From the NCBI GenBank assembly GCA_020849625.1, contig JADLFV010000068.1, positions 1 to 64,000 on the forward strand: a stretch of DNA of 64,000 nt, given 5' to 3'. Positions 40,092-48,752 of the stretch are shown here, in pieces; within the stretch, counting starts at the first letter, position 1, and every line of letters starts with the position of its first letter. The DNA is from Phycisphaeraceae bacterium (GTDB lineage: Bacteria; Planctomycetota; Phycisphaerae; Phycisphaerales; Phycisphaeraceae). A model generated the notes under the pieces. The model searched no databases, was not told where the DNA came from, and saw only the letters and a program-made list of their open reading frames with translations. The position numbers and the translations under genes were made by a program.

Positions 40092-40880
40092 TCAGTCGTA
40101 CAGCGGGTTGGTGGTGGTGGGAGGAATCGGCTGCAGCTCGAGGGTCGTCTCCATGCGGAGGTTGGACTCGCTGAGGTAGCGTTCGGCGGAGAAGAAGTCG
40201 AGCTGATACGTGTTGCCGGGGACCAGGCCCAGTTGGGCAGCCTTATCGTCGAGGTTGACCGCGCCGCTCTTCTGAGCGTGCACGCCGCCGATGTCAACCA
40301 CCAGTTGCTTGTTGACGAAGACCCACACGTCGTCGTCGCCCAGGAAGCTGAAGGTCAGGGCGAAGTTGCGGGTGGCCGGGTCGCTGTAGGTGAACTGGGT
40401 GTGTAGTTCGAAGGTGAAGTAGAAGTTGTGATACCGGCCGTCAGCCGCCATGCCGCGGTCGCCCCAGCCCTGCCCGTCGATGGGGAAGAAGTACTGAGGC
40501 TTGCCGTCAACCTTGACATCACGATCCCACGCCACGGAGTACACACCGCCCGGCTGGTCCTGGTGGTTGTCCAGGGTCAGGGTGAAGGGAATGGCGATGT
40601 TGACGCCCGGCGTGTCGCGGTACCACTGCTGGAAGGTCTGGGCGGAGTGAATCTTGCCCTTCTGGAAGTTGACCGCGGTGTTGAGCACCGGCTTGTTGTC
40701 GGCGTCAAGCTGGGGCATGACCAGGTTCTGGACCAGGGCGATATCGCCGAAGCTGGCCTGCATGTCGTAGTGCGTGTTCTTGAAGTCGCGGATGACGCCT
40801 TCCAGTTCGATCTGGTCGGCGTAGCCCGTGGCGGCAAACACACCGGCCGCCAAAGCGCTCAGGAGCAGGTTCCGTTTCAT
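40092..40880 (-). CDS. Secreted fibro-slime domain protein
   Basis: A 262-aa exported protein. Signal peptide residues 1 to about 21 (LLLSALAAGVFAATGYA). The body matches the fibro-slime domain (a PA14-related sugar or matrix-binding fold): LEGVIRDFKNTHYDMQA, NFYFTFELHTQFTY, FSFLGDDDVWVFVNKQLVVD, IGGVHAQKSGAVNLDD and GNTYQLDFFSAERYLSESNL. Known relatives are adhesion or cellulose/slime-associated proteins. It follows the 410-aa secreted protein on the same strand with a hairpin between, and has its own terminator. Confidence 0.9.
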   Translation of the reverse strand: MKRNLLLSALAAGVFAATGYADQIELEGVIRDFKNTHYDMQASFGDIALVQNLVMPQLDADNKPVLNTAVNFQKGKIHSAQTFQQWYRDTPGVNIAIPFTLTLDNHQDQPGGVYSVAWDRDVKVDGKPQYFFPIDGQGWGDRGMAADGRYHNFYFTFELHTQFTYSDPATRNFALTFSFLGDDDVWVFVNKQLVVDIGGVHAQKSGAVNLDDKAAQLGLVPGNTYQLDFFSAERYLSESNLRMETTLELQPIPPTTTNPLYD

Positions 40881-41013
40881 GATGCACCCTTCCTTTCACT
40901 GACCCTGGACCTGCTGGTTTCGAAACGCTCTGATGTTTGCGGTCGGCGCACACCGCCGCTCGAAAAAGCAAGTTGCGAATTCGAACACTTCAAGAGAATA
41001 CGATTCAACATTC

Positions 41014-41048
41014 AAAAAGCCAGCCCGTACGCACGAAAGTGCGTACGG
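41014..41048 (-). terminator. Intrinsic terminator after the 410-aa secreted protein
   Basis: CCGTACGCAC pairs perfectly with GTGCGTACGG around four bases; on the minus strand a TTTTT run follows 6 bp later. It lies about 67 bp after the stop codon at 41116. From 40881 to 41013 nothing else was seen except the likely fibro-slime promoter. Confidence 0.78.
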
Positions 41049-41115
41049 TGGCATTCGGAACAATCGTCACAGGCCGGAAATTCCGTAATCGTCGGCCCAG
41101 GTCATCGGTTTTGTA

Positions 41116-42348
41116 TCAGTCATAGTGGTCATCGATGTACATCGGGTCCTTATCCCGCGGCACGAAGATGATCGAGCCGAGATCGTACATGTCCACATCA
41201 TGACTCTGATTATTGAGTGTGCCGTTGGTGGTCATGGGGAATAGACGATCGACATCGCTGTCGAAGCTCACCAGTTGCCAGCCGGCGAATTCCATGGCAT
41301 GCAACTGTTCTTTGTCGGCTGATCCCAGGTAGATTTCCGTGTCGGCGTCAGGATTGAGCACGTAGAGCTTGTCGCCCCGCGTGGCGAAGAACACCTTGCC
41401 GCCGCACCAGGCCAGGCTGTCATAGCGGTTATTGAGCAGCATCAAGGTCTGGGTGGAGCCGGTCTGGTGATTGACAGTGATCAGCCTGGAGTTGTAACCG
41501 TAGGTGTCGATATCCTGGACAGCCACGACGAACCACTCGCCGGGGATGAGGGTGACGTTTGTCTCGCCGCCGCCGTCGATCATGGCCGTGCCATCGAGGA
41601 ACTCGATCCACCAATGGCCCATGGCTTTACCGTTGCCGACGACGTGATCATTGTAGAGGCGGACTTTCATTTTACCTGAGAGCAGGTAGGTGCGATCGTT
41701 ATAGGTGGTGACGGTTGTCCCATCGCTGAAGCTCAGCCCATCCTGGCTGCCAACACCCTTGGAACGGATACGGATGTTGGTTGCTTCGCCTTCGAAGTAC
41801 ACGCCATCCGGTTGGACTTTCGCATGATGCAGGTCGTCCCGCGTGATAATGCGGCCGTCGGTACAGACGAGGGTGAACTCGTTATCCGGGCTGTTGTTGG
41901 GATTGATATTCAGCAGGCCGGTCAGCCCCGATTGATATTCGATGGGGGTCAGCCACTGCTCGCTGCCGTTGTTGAGCACCACGGTGGCGCCGGTGACGAG
42001 GCCGGGCCCCATGTCACGGCCGACTATCGTCGCCTTGGCGGTTTTGCAGTGGATGTAGATCAGGTAGGAAAGGCCGTCCTGATCGCTCTGCCAGAAGCCA
42101 AAGATATTGCTCAAGCCGGGAACGTATGCCGCGGCGTCGATACCCGTGAGACGGTCGGTCAATATGCGATGGACGTAGCCGACCTTCTGATAAGTTTGCG
42201 TGTCGATGTCATAGTGGCTTAGTAAGCCATCAGAACGGCTGATCCCGTACAGGGATAATCCCTGCAAGGTGGACGTTTCCTGGGCCAGAGCGCCAACGGT
42301 CGTGATCAGAGCGAAGACCGGTGCGAGATGAGTCAGACGTTTGAACAT
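41116..42348 (-). CDS. Secreted protein of unknown function, probable beta-propeller
   Basis: A 410-aa exported protein with signal peptide residues 1-20 (LAPVFALITTVGALAQ). The rest is strand-rich with WD/YVTN-like spacing: LSLYGISRSDGLLSHYDIDT, IFGFWQSDQDGLSYLIYIHC, SRLITVNHQTGSTQTLMLLN, KVFFATRGDKLYVLNPDADT and QLVSFDSDVDRLFPMTTNGT. This suggests a propeller that reports or binds; no family recognised. Base composition is lower in GC than neighbouring genes. ATG 42348 has AGGA 8 bp upstream. Confidence 0.65.
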   Translation of the reverse strand: MFKRLTHLAPVFALITTVGALAQETSTLQGLSLYGISRSDGLLSHYDIDTQTYQKVGYVHRILTDRLTGIDAAAYVPGLSNIFGFWQSDQDGLSYLIYIHCKTAKATIVGRDMGPGLVTGATVVLNNGSEQWLTPIEYQSGLTGLLNINPNNSPDNEFTLVCTDGRIITRDDLHHAKVQPDGVYFEGEATNIRIRSKGVGSQDGLSFSDGTTVTTYNDRTYLLSGKMKVRLYNDHVVGNGKAMGHWWIEFLDGTAMIDGGGETNVTLIPGEWFVVAVQDIDTYGYNSRLITVNHQTGSTQTLMLLNNRYDSLAWCGGKVFFATRGDKLYVLNPDADTEIYLGSADKEQLHAMEFAGWQLVSFDSDVDRLFPMTTNGTLNNQSHDVDMYDLGSIIFVPRDKDPMYIDDHYD

Positions 42349-42553
42349 GTGCGCATTCCTTACACCCTGGATGCGCATGGCGTTTTGTTTCTGACCAGAC
42401 TGTGGGAGCCTGGTCACCGGGTGTCATCAATGACGCCCCGTAAAGTTTTCATCTGTGTTAAGCCTACGATGCAGCAATGGCACATGCCAGCCCCAGACCC
42501 CTGCCGGCAGGTGAAAGTCAATTACCCAGACGGTACAATGTGAATCGGGACGG

Positions 42554-43150
42554 CTACTGCAGCTTGCGCGGCATGGTGGAAGCGACGATGCGAATGGGCG
42601 GGAGATTGCCAACCTCGACCTGCATCGTGTTGTCCTGGTCGGGCTGGACGGTCAGATCCATCGAGCCGCGCTCGAGCACGAGCACGCCCTGGCTGTCGGT
42701 TCGGCGGAACAGATGGAACACCGCCTCGGTCACGCCGCCCAGCAGAGGCTGTTCGAGTTCACCGGCCCCTTCGTCATAAACCACCCAAAGCTGCTGAACG
42801 TCACTGCGGTACTCGACGCGGACATAGCGGCCGTGGGCGTCGAGCAGCTCGATGTAGTTGCTCTCGATGACGTCGCCGTCGAGGGTGGCGTTGGGCGGAT
42901 CGGGCAGCAGCGGGCCGTGGGCGGTGCTGGTACGGACCAGTGCCAGCAGGCGATGGGTGACCATGCGGGTGGCGGTCTGGCTGGAGGCCGACTGGGCGGC
43001 CACGGCATAAGCGTGGAAGCTGGCGTCTATGGCGACCATCGTGGCCGTGAGCAGCAGCGCGGTGATGGCCAGGGCGATGAGCATTTCCACGAGGGAGAAG
43101 CCGCGAGGAGATTTGCGAATTTTGATTTTAGATTTTAGATTGCTTTGCAT
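42554..43150 (-). CDS. Minor pseudopilin (PulJ/GspJ-like)
   Basis: A 198-aa prepilin-like protein. The type III signal is RGFSLVEMLIALAITALLLT, cleaved after Gly, followed by the membrane helix. Size and C-terminal part (VTEAVFHLFRRTDSQGVLVL) fit GspJ-like minor pseudopilins, sometimes with weak identity. The leader before the cleavage site (QSNLKSKIKIRKS) is encoded by the AATCTAAA repeat arm. Last gene of the minus-strand pilus/secretion cluster that starts at pilT. Confidence 0.82.
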   Translation of the reverse strand: MQSNLKSKIKIRKSPRGFSLVEMLIALAITALLLTATMVAIDASFHAYAVAAQSASSQTATRMVTHRLLALVRTSTAHGPLLPDPPNATLDGDVIESNYIELLDAHGRYVRVEYRSDVQQLWVVYDEGAGELEQPLLGGVTEAVFHLFRRTDSQGVLVLERGSMDLTVQPDQDNTMQVEVGNLPPIRIVASTMPRKLQ

Positions 43151-43209
43151 GTGGATCGCCCGTGTGGTTGTTTTCCAAATCTAAAATCGCAAATCTAAAA
43201 TCTAAAATT
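43110..43209. repeat. Short-period repeat palindrome, unit AATCTAAA
   Basis: Left arm GATTTTAGATTTTAGATT (43124-43141) and AATTTTG face right arm AAATCTAAAATCGCAAATCT (from 43177) and AAAATCTAAAATT. Spacer about 35 bp. It contains the start codon and leader of the pseudopilin and ends 5 bp before the preceding gene's stop. Confidence 0.88.
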
Positions 43210-43213
43210 CCCC

Positions 43214-45436
43214 TCACTGTCCTTCCCCTTCGAAGTACGTCGCATAATCCGCCTTCAGTTCGATGGGGCCGAGGATGCCGTCGGGCAGTGGGATGGTGGG
43301 GTCGTAGCGGACCTGGATGACGCCCATGCCGTTGGCGGGCAGTTCGGCCTCCAGGTCGCCGGAGCTGGAGGGGAAGTAGCCGAGGGTGGTGTTGAAGTTG
43401 GGGCTGGTGTCGCCGAGCACGGGGCTGGTGTTGGCCTGGGGCAGGAAGGTGGTCAGGATGGTGCCGTTGATCTTGACCTGGCCGCGCATGTCCAGCACGC
43501 CGGCCACGATGGTGCCGCTGAGCTGCACGGTTTCGCCGGCATCCTGGGGATCCTGGAAGGTGCCCATCTCGATGGAGAAGTTGGGCGTCAGCAGTGTGGA
43601 ACGCTGGAACAGTTTCTTGTCATCGGGATCGGTCACCGCATCCAGATCGAAGCGCGTGGCGCCGGTGAAGGTCAGCTTGTTGCGGATGTGGCTGAAGTCC
43701 GCAGGGGTGCTGGAGACAATTGAGCCCTGGAAGACGCAGTCGTGGAAGCGGATGTTGTTGCCCATGTCCTTGGTGCTGGTCAGACCCGGGTAGAGCTGCT
43801 GGAAGTAGGCGTCGATGTCCGGGTGCTTGGGCGTGCCGGAGCTGTCCTCCCAGATGCCGCAGTAGTTGAAGGCATTGATGGACGGATCGGTGGGGTGGGG
43901 GATGAAGTTGTTGATATCGCTCTGGACGAATGTGACGCCCTTGAAGACGCAGTTGATGAACAGGGCGTTGGTGCCCTGGGGAATGCGAACGTTCTCGAAG
44001 GTTTTGTTGCTATAGACCGGCCGCTCGTAGAAGTCGTAGGGGTGAGCCGAGCCGAAGGGCACCGCTTCGACCACGGTCGAGCCGTCCGGCGAGGCCTGCG
44101 TAGCCAGATCGGTGCTGGCCATGCTCTCGTAGGTGTCGGTGTCGAAGTCCTCAGCCTCGAAGTCGTAGGTTTCTTGACTGTCCGACTCGAAGGTCAGGGC
44201 ATCCTCATTATGATTGGGCTTGAGGGGACCCTGGAGGTAGGGCTGATACGGTCCCTCGGCGGCGCCGTTTTCCCAGTCGTCCATAGCCGCCGTGACGTCG
44301 ATGCGGCCGCGAATCTTGGCATAGCGATCGCTGTTGCTGATGACGCCGTCACCGAAGCCCACGCGGTTGGGTGAGCCGAAGGTGTCGATCAGTTCCATGA
44401 TCTGCTGGGCGGCCACGGTGCTGACCGCCTCGTCCTCCAGTTCAAACAGGGACACCTGCTTGTCGCCGCTGGTGTCGAAGGCTTCCAGGAAGAAGTCGTA
44501 GTCGTCGATGTAGCCGTCGCCGCTGACATCGAGGCTCTGGGGATCGGAGATGCCGTCGGTCTCCAGGGCGTTGTAAACGTGCAGGCGGTTGTCGCCGTCC
44601 TGGTCGTTGGACTTAAGGGTTTCGACCAGCAAGTCCAGCCGGGCGTCGAGGCCATCAGGCCCGGAGTCGGAGTCGAGTCCGCGGAAGTCGCTTTCGATCT
44701 GCACGGGGTGGCCGTTGGGCAGGTGTACGTCCAAAAAGCGTGAGCCAATGGCGCCGTCGATCAGCACGTTGCGTCCGACCATGACGCGGCTCTTGGCCAG
44801 GATGGCGTAACGGATCTTCTTGTCCATCTTGAAGTCGATGCTGATGGTGCGGAAGATGCGGCGTCCTGCGGGCCCGTCAGCGCCGGTGACCTTGACGCGA
44901 ATCCAGGTCGCATCGAGGGGATTGGAGTTGCTGACGCCCATGGTGCTGTAGGGCGGGCGATCATAGTAGTCGCTGTCGTAGTCCTCGCCGGGCAGGGGGT
45001 GCGGTTCGAGCGTGGCTTCGAAGGTGGGGGTGTCGCCGGGGCTGATGGGCACCGCCGGGACGTGCAGCACCTGGCCGTCGATGTAGAGGTTCAGACCGGT
45101 GAACTGGTCATCGCTGGCCAACTCGTTGGCCAACTCGTCGGCGACCAGGGGCCAGAGGTTCTGGGCCAAGCTGTGGTCGATGATGCCCATGCTGGTCTTG
45201 ACCTGGTGGGCAGCCTCGTCAATGCGATAGATCAGAAACTGCACGCCGGTTTCCGCCGCCGCCAGGGCCCGATTCATCTTCAGGTGCGAGTCCGCCGTGC
45301 GCAGGTTGCCCTGCGAGACGATGGCCATGGCCGCCGCCAGCGAAGCGAAGATGACCAGGAACATCATGGCCAGAATCGCGCCGGCGCCGTGACGTCGTCG
45401 GCGCGAAAATCGAGTTGTGCGATCAGCCGCACCCAT
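43214..45436 (-). CDS. Large PilX-like membrane-anchored protein with EF-hand-like loops
   Basis: A 740-aa protein. Basic N-terminus then a membrane helix (AILAMMFLVIFASLAAAMAI) followed by GNLRTADSHLKMNRALAAAE, the layout of PilX-type pilus-assembly proteins. Residues about 275-335 hold calcium-loop-like motifs (DQDGDNRLHVYN, DVSGDGYIDDYDFF, DTSGDKQVSLFE) of dockerin or EF-hand kind. The C-terminal half is beta-rich, with repeated short turns (FINCVFKGVTF, FHDCVFQGSIV) like a parallel beta-helix. The ribosome site AGGA for ATG 45436 lies inside a repeat arm. It is in the pilus cluster; a surface or pilus-tip role is inferred. Confidence 0.75.
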   Translation of the reverse strand: MGAADRTTRFSRRRRHGAGAILAMMFLVIFASLAAAMAIVSQGNLRTADSHLKMNRALAAAETGVQFLIYRIDEAAHQVKTSMGIIDHSLAQNLWPLVADELANELASDDQFTGLNLYIDGQVLHVPAVPISPGDTPTFEATLEPHPLPGEDYDSDYYDRPPYSTMGVSNSNPLDATWIRVKVTGADGPAGRRIFRTISIDFKMDKKIRYAILAKSRVMVGRNVLIDGAIGSRFLDVHLPNGHPVQIESDFRGLDSDSGPDGLDARLDLLVETLKSNDQDGDNRLHVYNALETDGISDPQSLDVSGDGYIDDYDFFLEAFDTSGDKQVSLFELEDEAVSTVAAQQIMELIDTFGSPNRVGFGDGVISNSDRYAKIRGRIDVTAAMDDWENGAAEGPYQPYLQGPLKPNHNEDALTFESDSQETYDFEAEDFDTDTYESMASTDLATQASPDGSTVVEAVPFGSAHPYDFYERPVYSNKTFENVRIPQGTNALFINCVFKGVTFVQSDINNFIPHPTDPSINAFNYCGIWEDSSGTPKHPDIDAYFQQLYPGLTSTKDMGNNIRFHDCVFQGSIVSSTPADFSHIRNKLTFTGATRFDLDAVTDPDDKKLFQRSTLLTPNFSIEMGTFQDPQDAGETVQLSGTIVAGVLDMRGQVKINGTILTTFLPQANTSPVLGDTSPNFNTTLGYFPSSSGDLEAELPANGMGVIQVRYDPTIPLPDGILGPIELKADYATYFEGEGQ

Positions 45437-45438
45437 TG

Positions 45439-45498
45439 GTTGATTTCCTGATTGCTTGATTGCTTGAATTTTCTGCTTTCCTGTTTTCCTGCTTTTCT
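45439..45498. repeat. Single-arm short-period repeat, units TTGATTGC and TTTTCCTGC
   Basis: TGATTTCCTGATTGCTTGAT with TGCTTGAATTTTCTGC, then TTTCCTGTTTTCCTGCTTTT. No facing arm is visible. It fills the gap between two cluster genes, carries the ribosome site of the PilX-like gene and the stop codon of the next pseudopilin. Confidence 0.75.
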
Positions 45499-46078
45499 AC
45501 TTCGGCACGACCCACGACAACTGCGTGAGCGTCATGGGGCTTTCGTCGTTTGGACCCTGATAGCTGACGGTCACCGTGACCCGTACCATGTCGGTGGACC
45601 CGATGGCGAACGTGGTGCTGGAGGCCAGGTTGCTGGGCAGCACGCCTTCAACCATCACGAACTGCGTCCAGCCTTCCATGTTGGGAATGACCTGGCGCAG
45701 GGCGTTGACCGGCGGATTGATGGTCAACCCCGCGCCCATGCCGGAGGGATTGACGATGCCGGCAAAATCATCGAGGTCGTCGTAGTCCTCGATGTCCGGC
45801 TCGTTGAGCTCGGGGCCGAGGGTCGAGGCGTGACTGAGCGGATCGTGCAGCGGCAGCGGCAGCGTCAACTCGCGGATTTCATTGGCCAGCAGCATGGCGG
45901 TGCCGGTGTGCTGGGCCCAGTCATTTTTCTGGTGGTACGCCTGCTGAGCGGCCACGATGGCCAGCACGCCGGTGCCCACGATGACCGTGGTCAGCGCCGC
46001 CTCGATGAGCGTGAAGCCGGCGGCGCGGCGGTGCCGCGACGATGGCGGATGGCGGATGGCGGATGGCGGATGGTGCAT
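45497..46078 (-). CDS. Minor pseudopilin (PilV/GspI-like)
   Basis: A 193-aa prepilin-like protein. Type III signal RRAAGFTLIEAALTTVIVGT, cleaved after Gly. The first 20 or so residues (MHHPPSAIRHPPSSRHRR) are unusually long for a leader and are encoded by the GATGGCG repeat. The rest is beta-rich, ending MTLTQLSWVVPK. It lies between the PilX-like gene and GspF. ATG 46078 has AAGG about 8 bp upstream; the open frame continues to 46213 through the repeat spacer, but that part is not protein-like. Confidence 0.82.
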   Translation of the reverse strand: MHHPPSAIRHPPSSRHRRAAGFTLIEAALTTVIVGTGVLAIVAAQQAYHQKNDWAQHTGTAMLLANEIRELTLPLPLHDPLSHASTLGPELNEPDIEDYDDLDDFAGIVNPSGMGAGLTINPPVNALRQVIPNMEGWTQFVMVEGVLPSNLASSTTFAIGSTDMVRVTVTVSYQGPNDESPMTLTQLSWVVPK

Positions 46079-46212
46079 GGCCGAACCTTTTTTCTCAAAA
46101 ATAACTTTACGATTCATTCCAGCCACGAGGTAATGGAACCATGCAAGACCGAGAACTTGGCGGCTTACCCAACCGCTACAATCCGCCATCCGCCAGCGCC
46201 CATCCGCCATCA
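46041..46212. repeat. Short-period repeat palindrome, unit GATGGCG
   Basis: Left arm GATGGCGGATGGCGGATGGC (46041 on) continues to GGATGGTGC. Right arm ATCCGCCATCCGCCAGCGCC with CATCCGCCATCA ends at 46212. The spacer of about 105 bp is A/T-rich and without a gene. It overlaps the 5' end of the pseudopilin gene and the stop codon of gspF. Confidence 0.88.
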
Positions 46213-47436
46213 CTTGACCAGCGTGGACAGCTTGAAGATCGGCAGGATGATGGCCATGGCGATGAAGCCAACCACCGAGCCCATGACGATGATCATCAAC
46301 GGCTCGATCAGGCTGGTGACCGTCTTGATGGTGGCCCGCAACTGCTTAGCGTAGTAGCCCGACACTTCGTCGAGCACTTCACCGAGCTTGCCCGACTCTT
46401 CGCCGGCACTGATCATCTGCACCACCGCCTTGGGCAGCAGCGGCGTCTTCCACAGGGGATGGGCGATCTTCTTGCCCTGCTTGACCGAAGCATAGACATT
46501 GCGCCACAGGCGGCGGAACAGGCGGTTGCCGCTGATTTCGCCGGTGATGGCCAATGTGTCGAGCATGGGAACGCCGGCGTTGACCAGTTCGCCCATGGTG
46601 TGCAGCGAACGGCTGATGTACAAAGCGCGGAACATGCGCTTGAACAGCGGAATCTTCAGCTTGGTGTTGTCGAACCACCAGCCGCCTGGCTCGGTGCGAG
46701 TGAAGAAGAACAGTCCCACGGCTGCCAGCAGCAGGCCGATCAGCACCGCCCACCACCAGTTGACCATGAAGGCCGACAGATTCATTAGGAAAATGGTCGG
46801 CCAGGGCATAGCCGCTTCCTTGCCCTGGAACACAGCCGCGAACTTAGGCAGCACGAACGTCAGCAGGAAGATGGTCACCGCCACCGCCAGCATGCCGATG
46901 ACCGCCGGGTAGATCATGGCCCCGATGACCATGGCCCGCGTTTCGATCTGCTGGGTCAGATAGGCGGCGATGCGTTCGAGCATCTGGCTGAAACTGCCGG
47001 ACATTTCCGAGGCCCGCACCATGTTGATGTAGAGCGGCCCGAACTGCTTGGGATTTTTGGCCAGCGCCTCGCTGAAGGGTTTGCCCGCTTCCACATCCTG
47101 CTTGATGCGCATGATGATGTCCTGGAAGCGGCGGTTCTCGGTCTGCTCGGCGATGCCCTCGAGGGCGGCCCGCAGGCTGATGCCGGCCCGGATCATCACC
47201 GCCAGTTGCGTGGTGAAGTTGAGCACGTCCTTGGCCGAGGGCCCCGAGGAGTGGTTCAACTGCTTGAGCCGATCCATCAGCGTCGAATTGGACGTAGCGC
47301 CCACCGGCGTCAACTGCATGACGGTGTTGCCGGCCGACCGCAACTGCTGAGCGGCGGCCAGGGCGTTCTCGGCCGCGAGTATGCCCACCGACACCTCACC
47401 GCCCGACGTCTTCATTTGATAGCGATAATTCGGCAT
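46210..47436 (-). CDS. Type II secretion / type IV pilus inner-membrane platform protein (GspF/PilC)
   Basis: A 408-aa protein with two T2SSF domains and three membrane helices (VIGMLAVAVTIFLLTFVLP, WWWAVLIGLLLAAVGLFFF and VMGSVVGFIAMAIILPIF). FTTQLAVMIRAGISLRAALE and LGEVLDEVSGYYAKQL are the two half-domains. Known role: platform linking assembly ATPase and pseudopilus. ATG 47436 is preferred; 47448 is in the upstream REP hairpin. Only the PilT-type ATPase is nearby; no GspE/PilB, GspD or prepilin peptidase is in the window. Confidence 0.93.
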   Translation of the reverse strand: MPNYRYQMKTSGGEVSVGILAAENALAAAQQLRSAGNTVMQLTPVGATSNSTLMDRLKQLNHSSGPSAKDVLNFTTQLAVMIRAGISLRAALEGIAEQTENRRFQDIIMRIKQDVEAGKPFSEALAKNPKQFGPLYINMVRASEMSGSFSQMLERIAAYLTQQIETRAMVIGAMIYPAVIGMLAVAVTIFLLTFVLPKFAAVFQGKEAAMPWPTIFLMNLSAFMVNWWWAVLIGLLLAAVGLFFFTRTEPGGWWFDNTKLKIPLFKRMFRALYISRSLHTMGELVNAGVPMLDTLAITGEISGNRLFRRLWRNVYASVKQGKKIAHPLWKTPLLPKAVVQMISAGEESGKLGEVLDEVSGYYAKQLRATIKTVTSLIEPLMIIVMGSVVGFIAMAIILPIFKLSTLVK

Positions 47437-47448
47437 ATCCTCTCTCAT

Positions 47449-47506
47449 ATAGCCCGGCCATCTTGGCCGGGTAAGGTTTCGCCCCGGCCATGATGGCCGG
47501 GCTATA
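47449..47506. repeat. Pair of REP hairpins between pilT and gspF
   Basis: TAGCCCGGCCATCTTGGCCG with GGT, then CCCCGGCCATGATGGCCGGG with CTA. Two stem-loops with TAGCCC and GGGCTA ends between genes of the same operon. In an mRNA they could protect or separate the pilT transcript. Confidence 0.82.
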
Positions 47507-47511
47507 CATGC

Positions 47512-48567
47512 TTACGCCACCAGCGTGCGCTCCAGCTTCTCCGGATACGCCGCCTGCGCGATGGCGTCCTCGCGGCTGATCAGGCCGTTGAAGTAGAGTT
47601 CAGCAATCGCGTTGTCCAGGCTGTTCATGCCCAGGGCGCGATTGGTTTCGATGACGTTGGGAATTTCAAACGCCCGGTTTTCGCGGATGAGGTTGCGCAC
47701 CGCGGGCGTGCAGAGCATCACCTCCACGGCCGGCACCATGCCCTTGTCGTCCATGCGCTTGAACAACGTCTGCGAAATCACCGCCTGCAGCGTGTTGGCC
47801 AGCATGGAGCGGATCTGGTTCTGCTGGTCGGCGGGGTACATGTCGATGATACGCTCGACGGTCTGCGAGGCATTGACGGTGTGCAGGGTCGAGAGCACCA
47901 GGTGGCCGGTCTCGGCGGCGGTGATGGCAGCGGCGGTGGTTTCCAGGTCGCGCATTTCGCCGACCAGGATGATGTCGGGGTCCTGACGCAGCACGTGTCG
48001 CAGACCGCTGGCGAAGCTGGGCGTGTCGGCGCCCAGTTCGCGCTGTTCGAGCACGCACTTCTTGGACACGAAGGCGTATTCGACAGGGTCTTCCAGCGTG
48101 ATGATGTGCTTGGCATAACGCTGGTTCATGGCGTCGATCATGGCCGCCAGCGTGGTGGACTTACCCGAGCCGGTGTCGCCGGTGACCAGCACCAGGCCGC
48201 GCGGCAGGTAGGTCAGGCGGCGGACCACTTCGGGCAGACTCAGACTCTCGAAGGGCGGGATCTTGGTTTTGATCGCACGCATCGAGATGCCGATGGTCTG
48301 CCGCTGGCGGTGGGCGTTGACGCGGAAGCGGCCCTTGTCCTTCAGCTCGTACGAGAAGTCGATGTCACGGATCTTGTCGAACTGCTTGCGCTGTTCGTCG
48401 CTGGTCATGTGGGTGAGCATGGCATGGGCGTCCTCCGGTGAGATTTCCGGAAAGTTCATGGCCATCATCACCGTGTGGACTCGGGCCACGGGCGGATGGC
48501 CGGTGACCAGGTGGATGTCAGAGGCGTCCATCTCCAGGGCGGCTTTAAGAATTGTGTCCAGCTCCAT
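47512..48567 (-). CDS. pilT: Type IV pilus retraction ATPase PilT
   Basis: A 351-aa hexameric secretion ATPase. DASDIHLVTGHPPVAR is the N-terminal PAS-like domain, GDTGSGKSTTLAAMID Walker A, ILVGEMRDLETTAAA Walker B with Asp box, and TPAVRNLIRENRAFEI the AIRNLIRE element needed for retraction in PilT. Known role: depolymerising the pilus at the inner membrane. It heads the minus-strand cluster. The gap 48568-48752 shows no gene; it holds the pilT promoter or PilZ-gene 3' region. Confidence 0.95.
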   Translation of the reverse strand: MELDTILKAALEMDASDIHLVTGHPPVARVHTVMMAMNFPEISPEDAHAMLTHMTSDEQRKQFDKIRDIDFSYELKDKGRFRVNAHRQRQTIGISMRAIKTKIPPFESLSLPEVVRRLTYLPRGLVLVTGDTGSGKSTTLAAMIDAMNQRYAKHIITLEDPVEYAFVSKKCVLEQRELGADTPSFASGLRHVLRQDPDIILVGEMRDLETTAAAITAAETGHLVLSTLHTVNASQTVERIIDMYPADQQNQIRSMLANTLQAVISQTLFKRMDDKGMVPAVEVMLCTPAVRNLIRENRAFEIPNVIETNRALGMNSLDNAIAELYFNGLISREDAIAQAAYPEKLERTLVA

Positions 48568-48752
48568 GCGCGTCTATCTCCAGCAGAGGTTCATAAGCTG
48601 ACCGTGGGTTCTCACCCTCCAGGGCGGACGGACCGCTGTCTAGGCTCATCGTCGCCGCGACGATGTCGGATGAGTCAGTGAAAAGTCTTGATGATCTTGG
48701 CCAGTCTCACCGCCTCACCCAGACGGTACAGACCCGACAACCGTTGCCGCAC

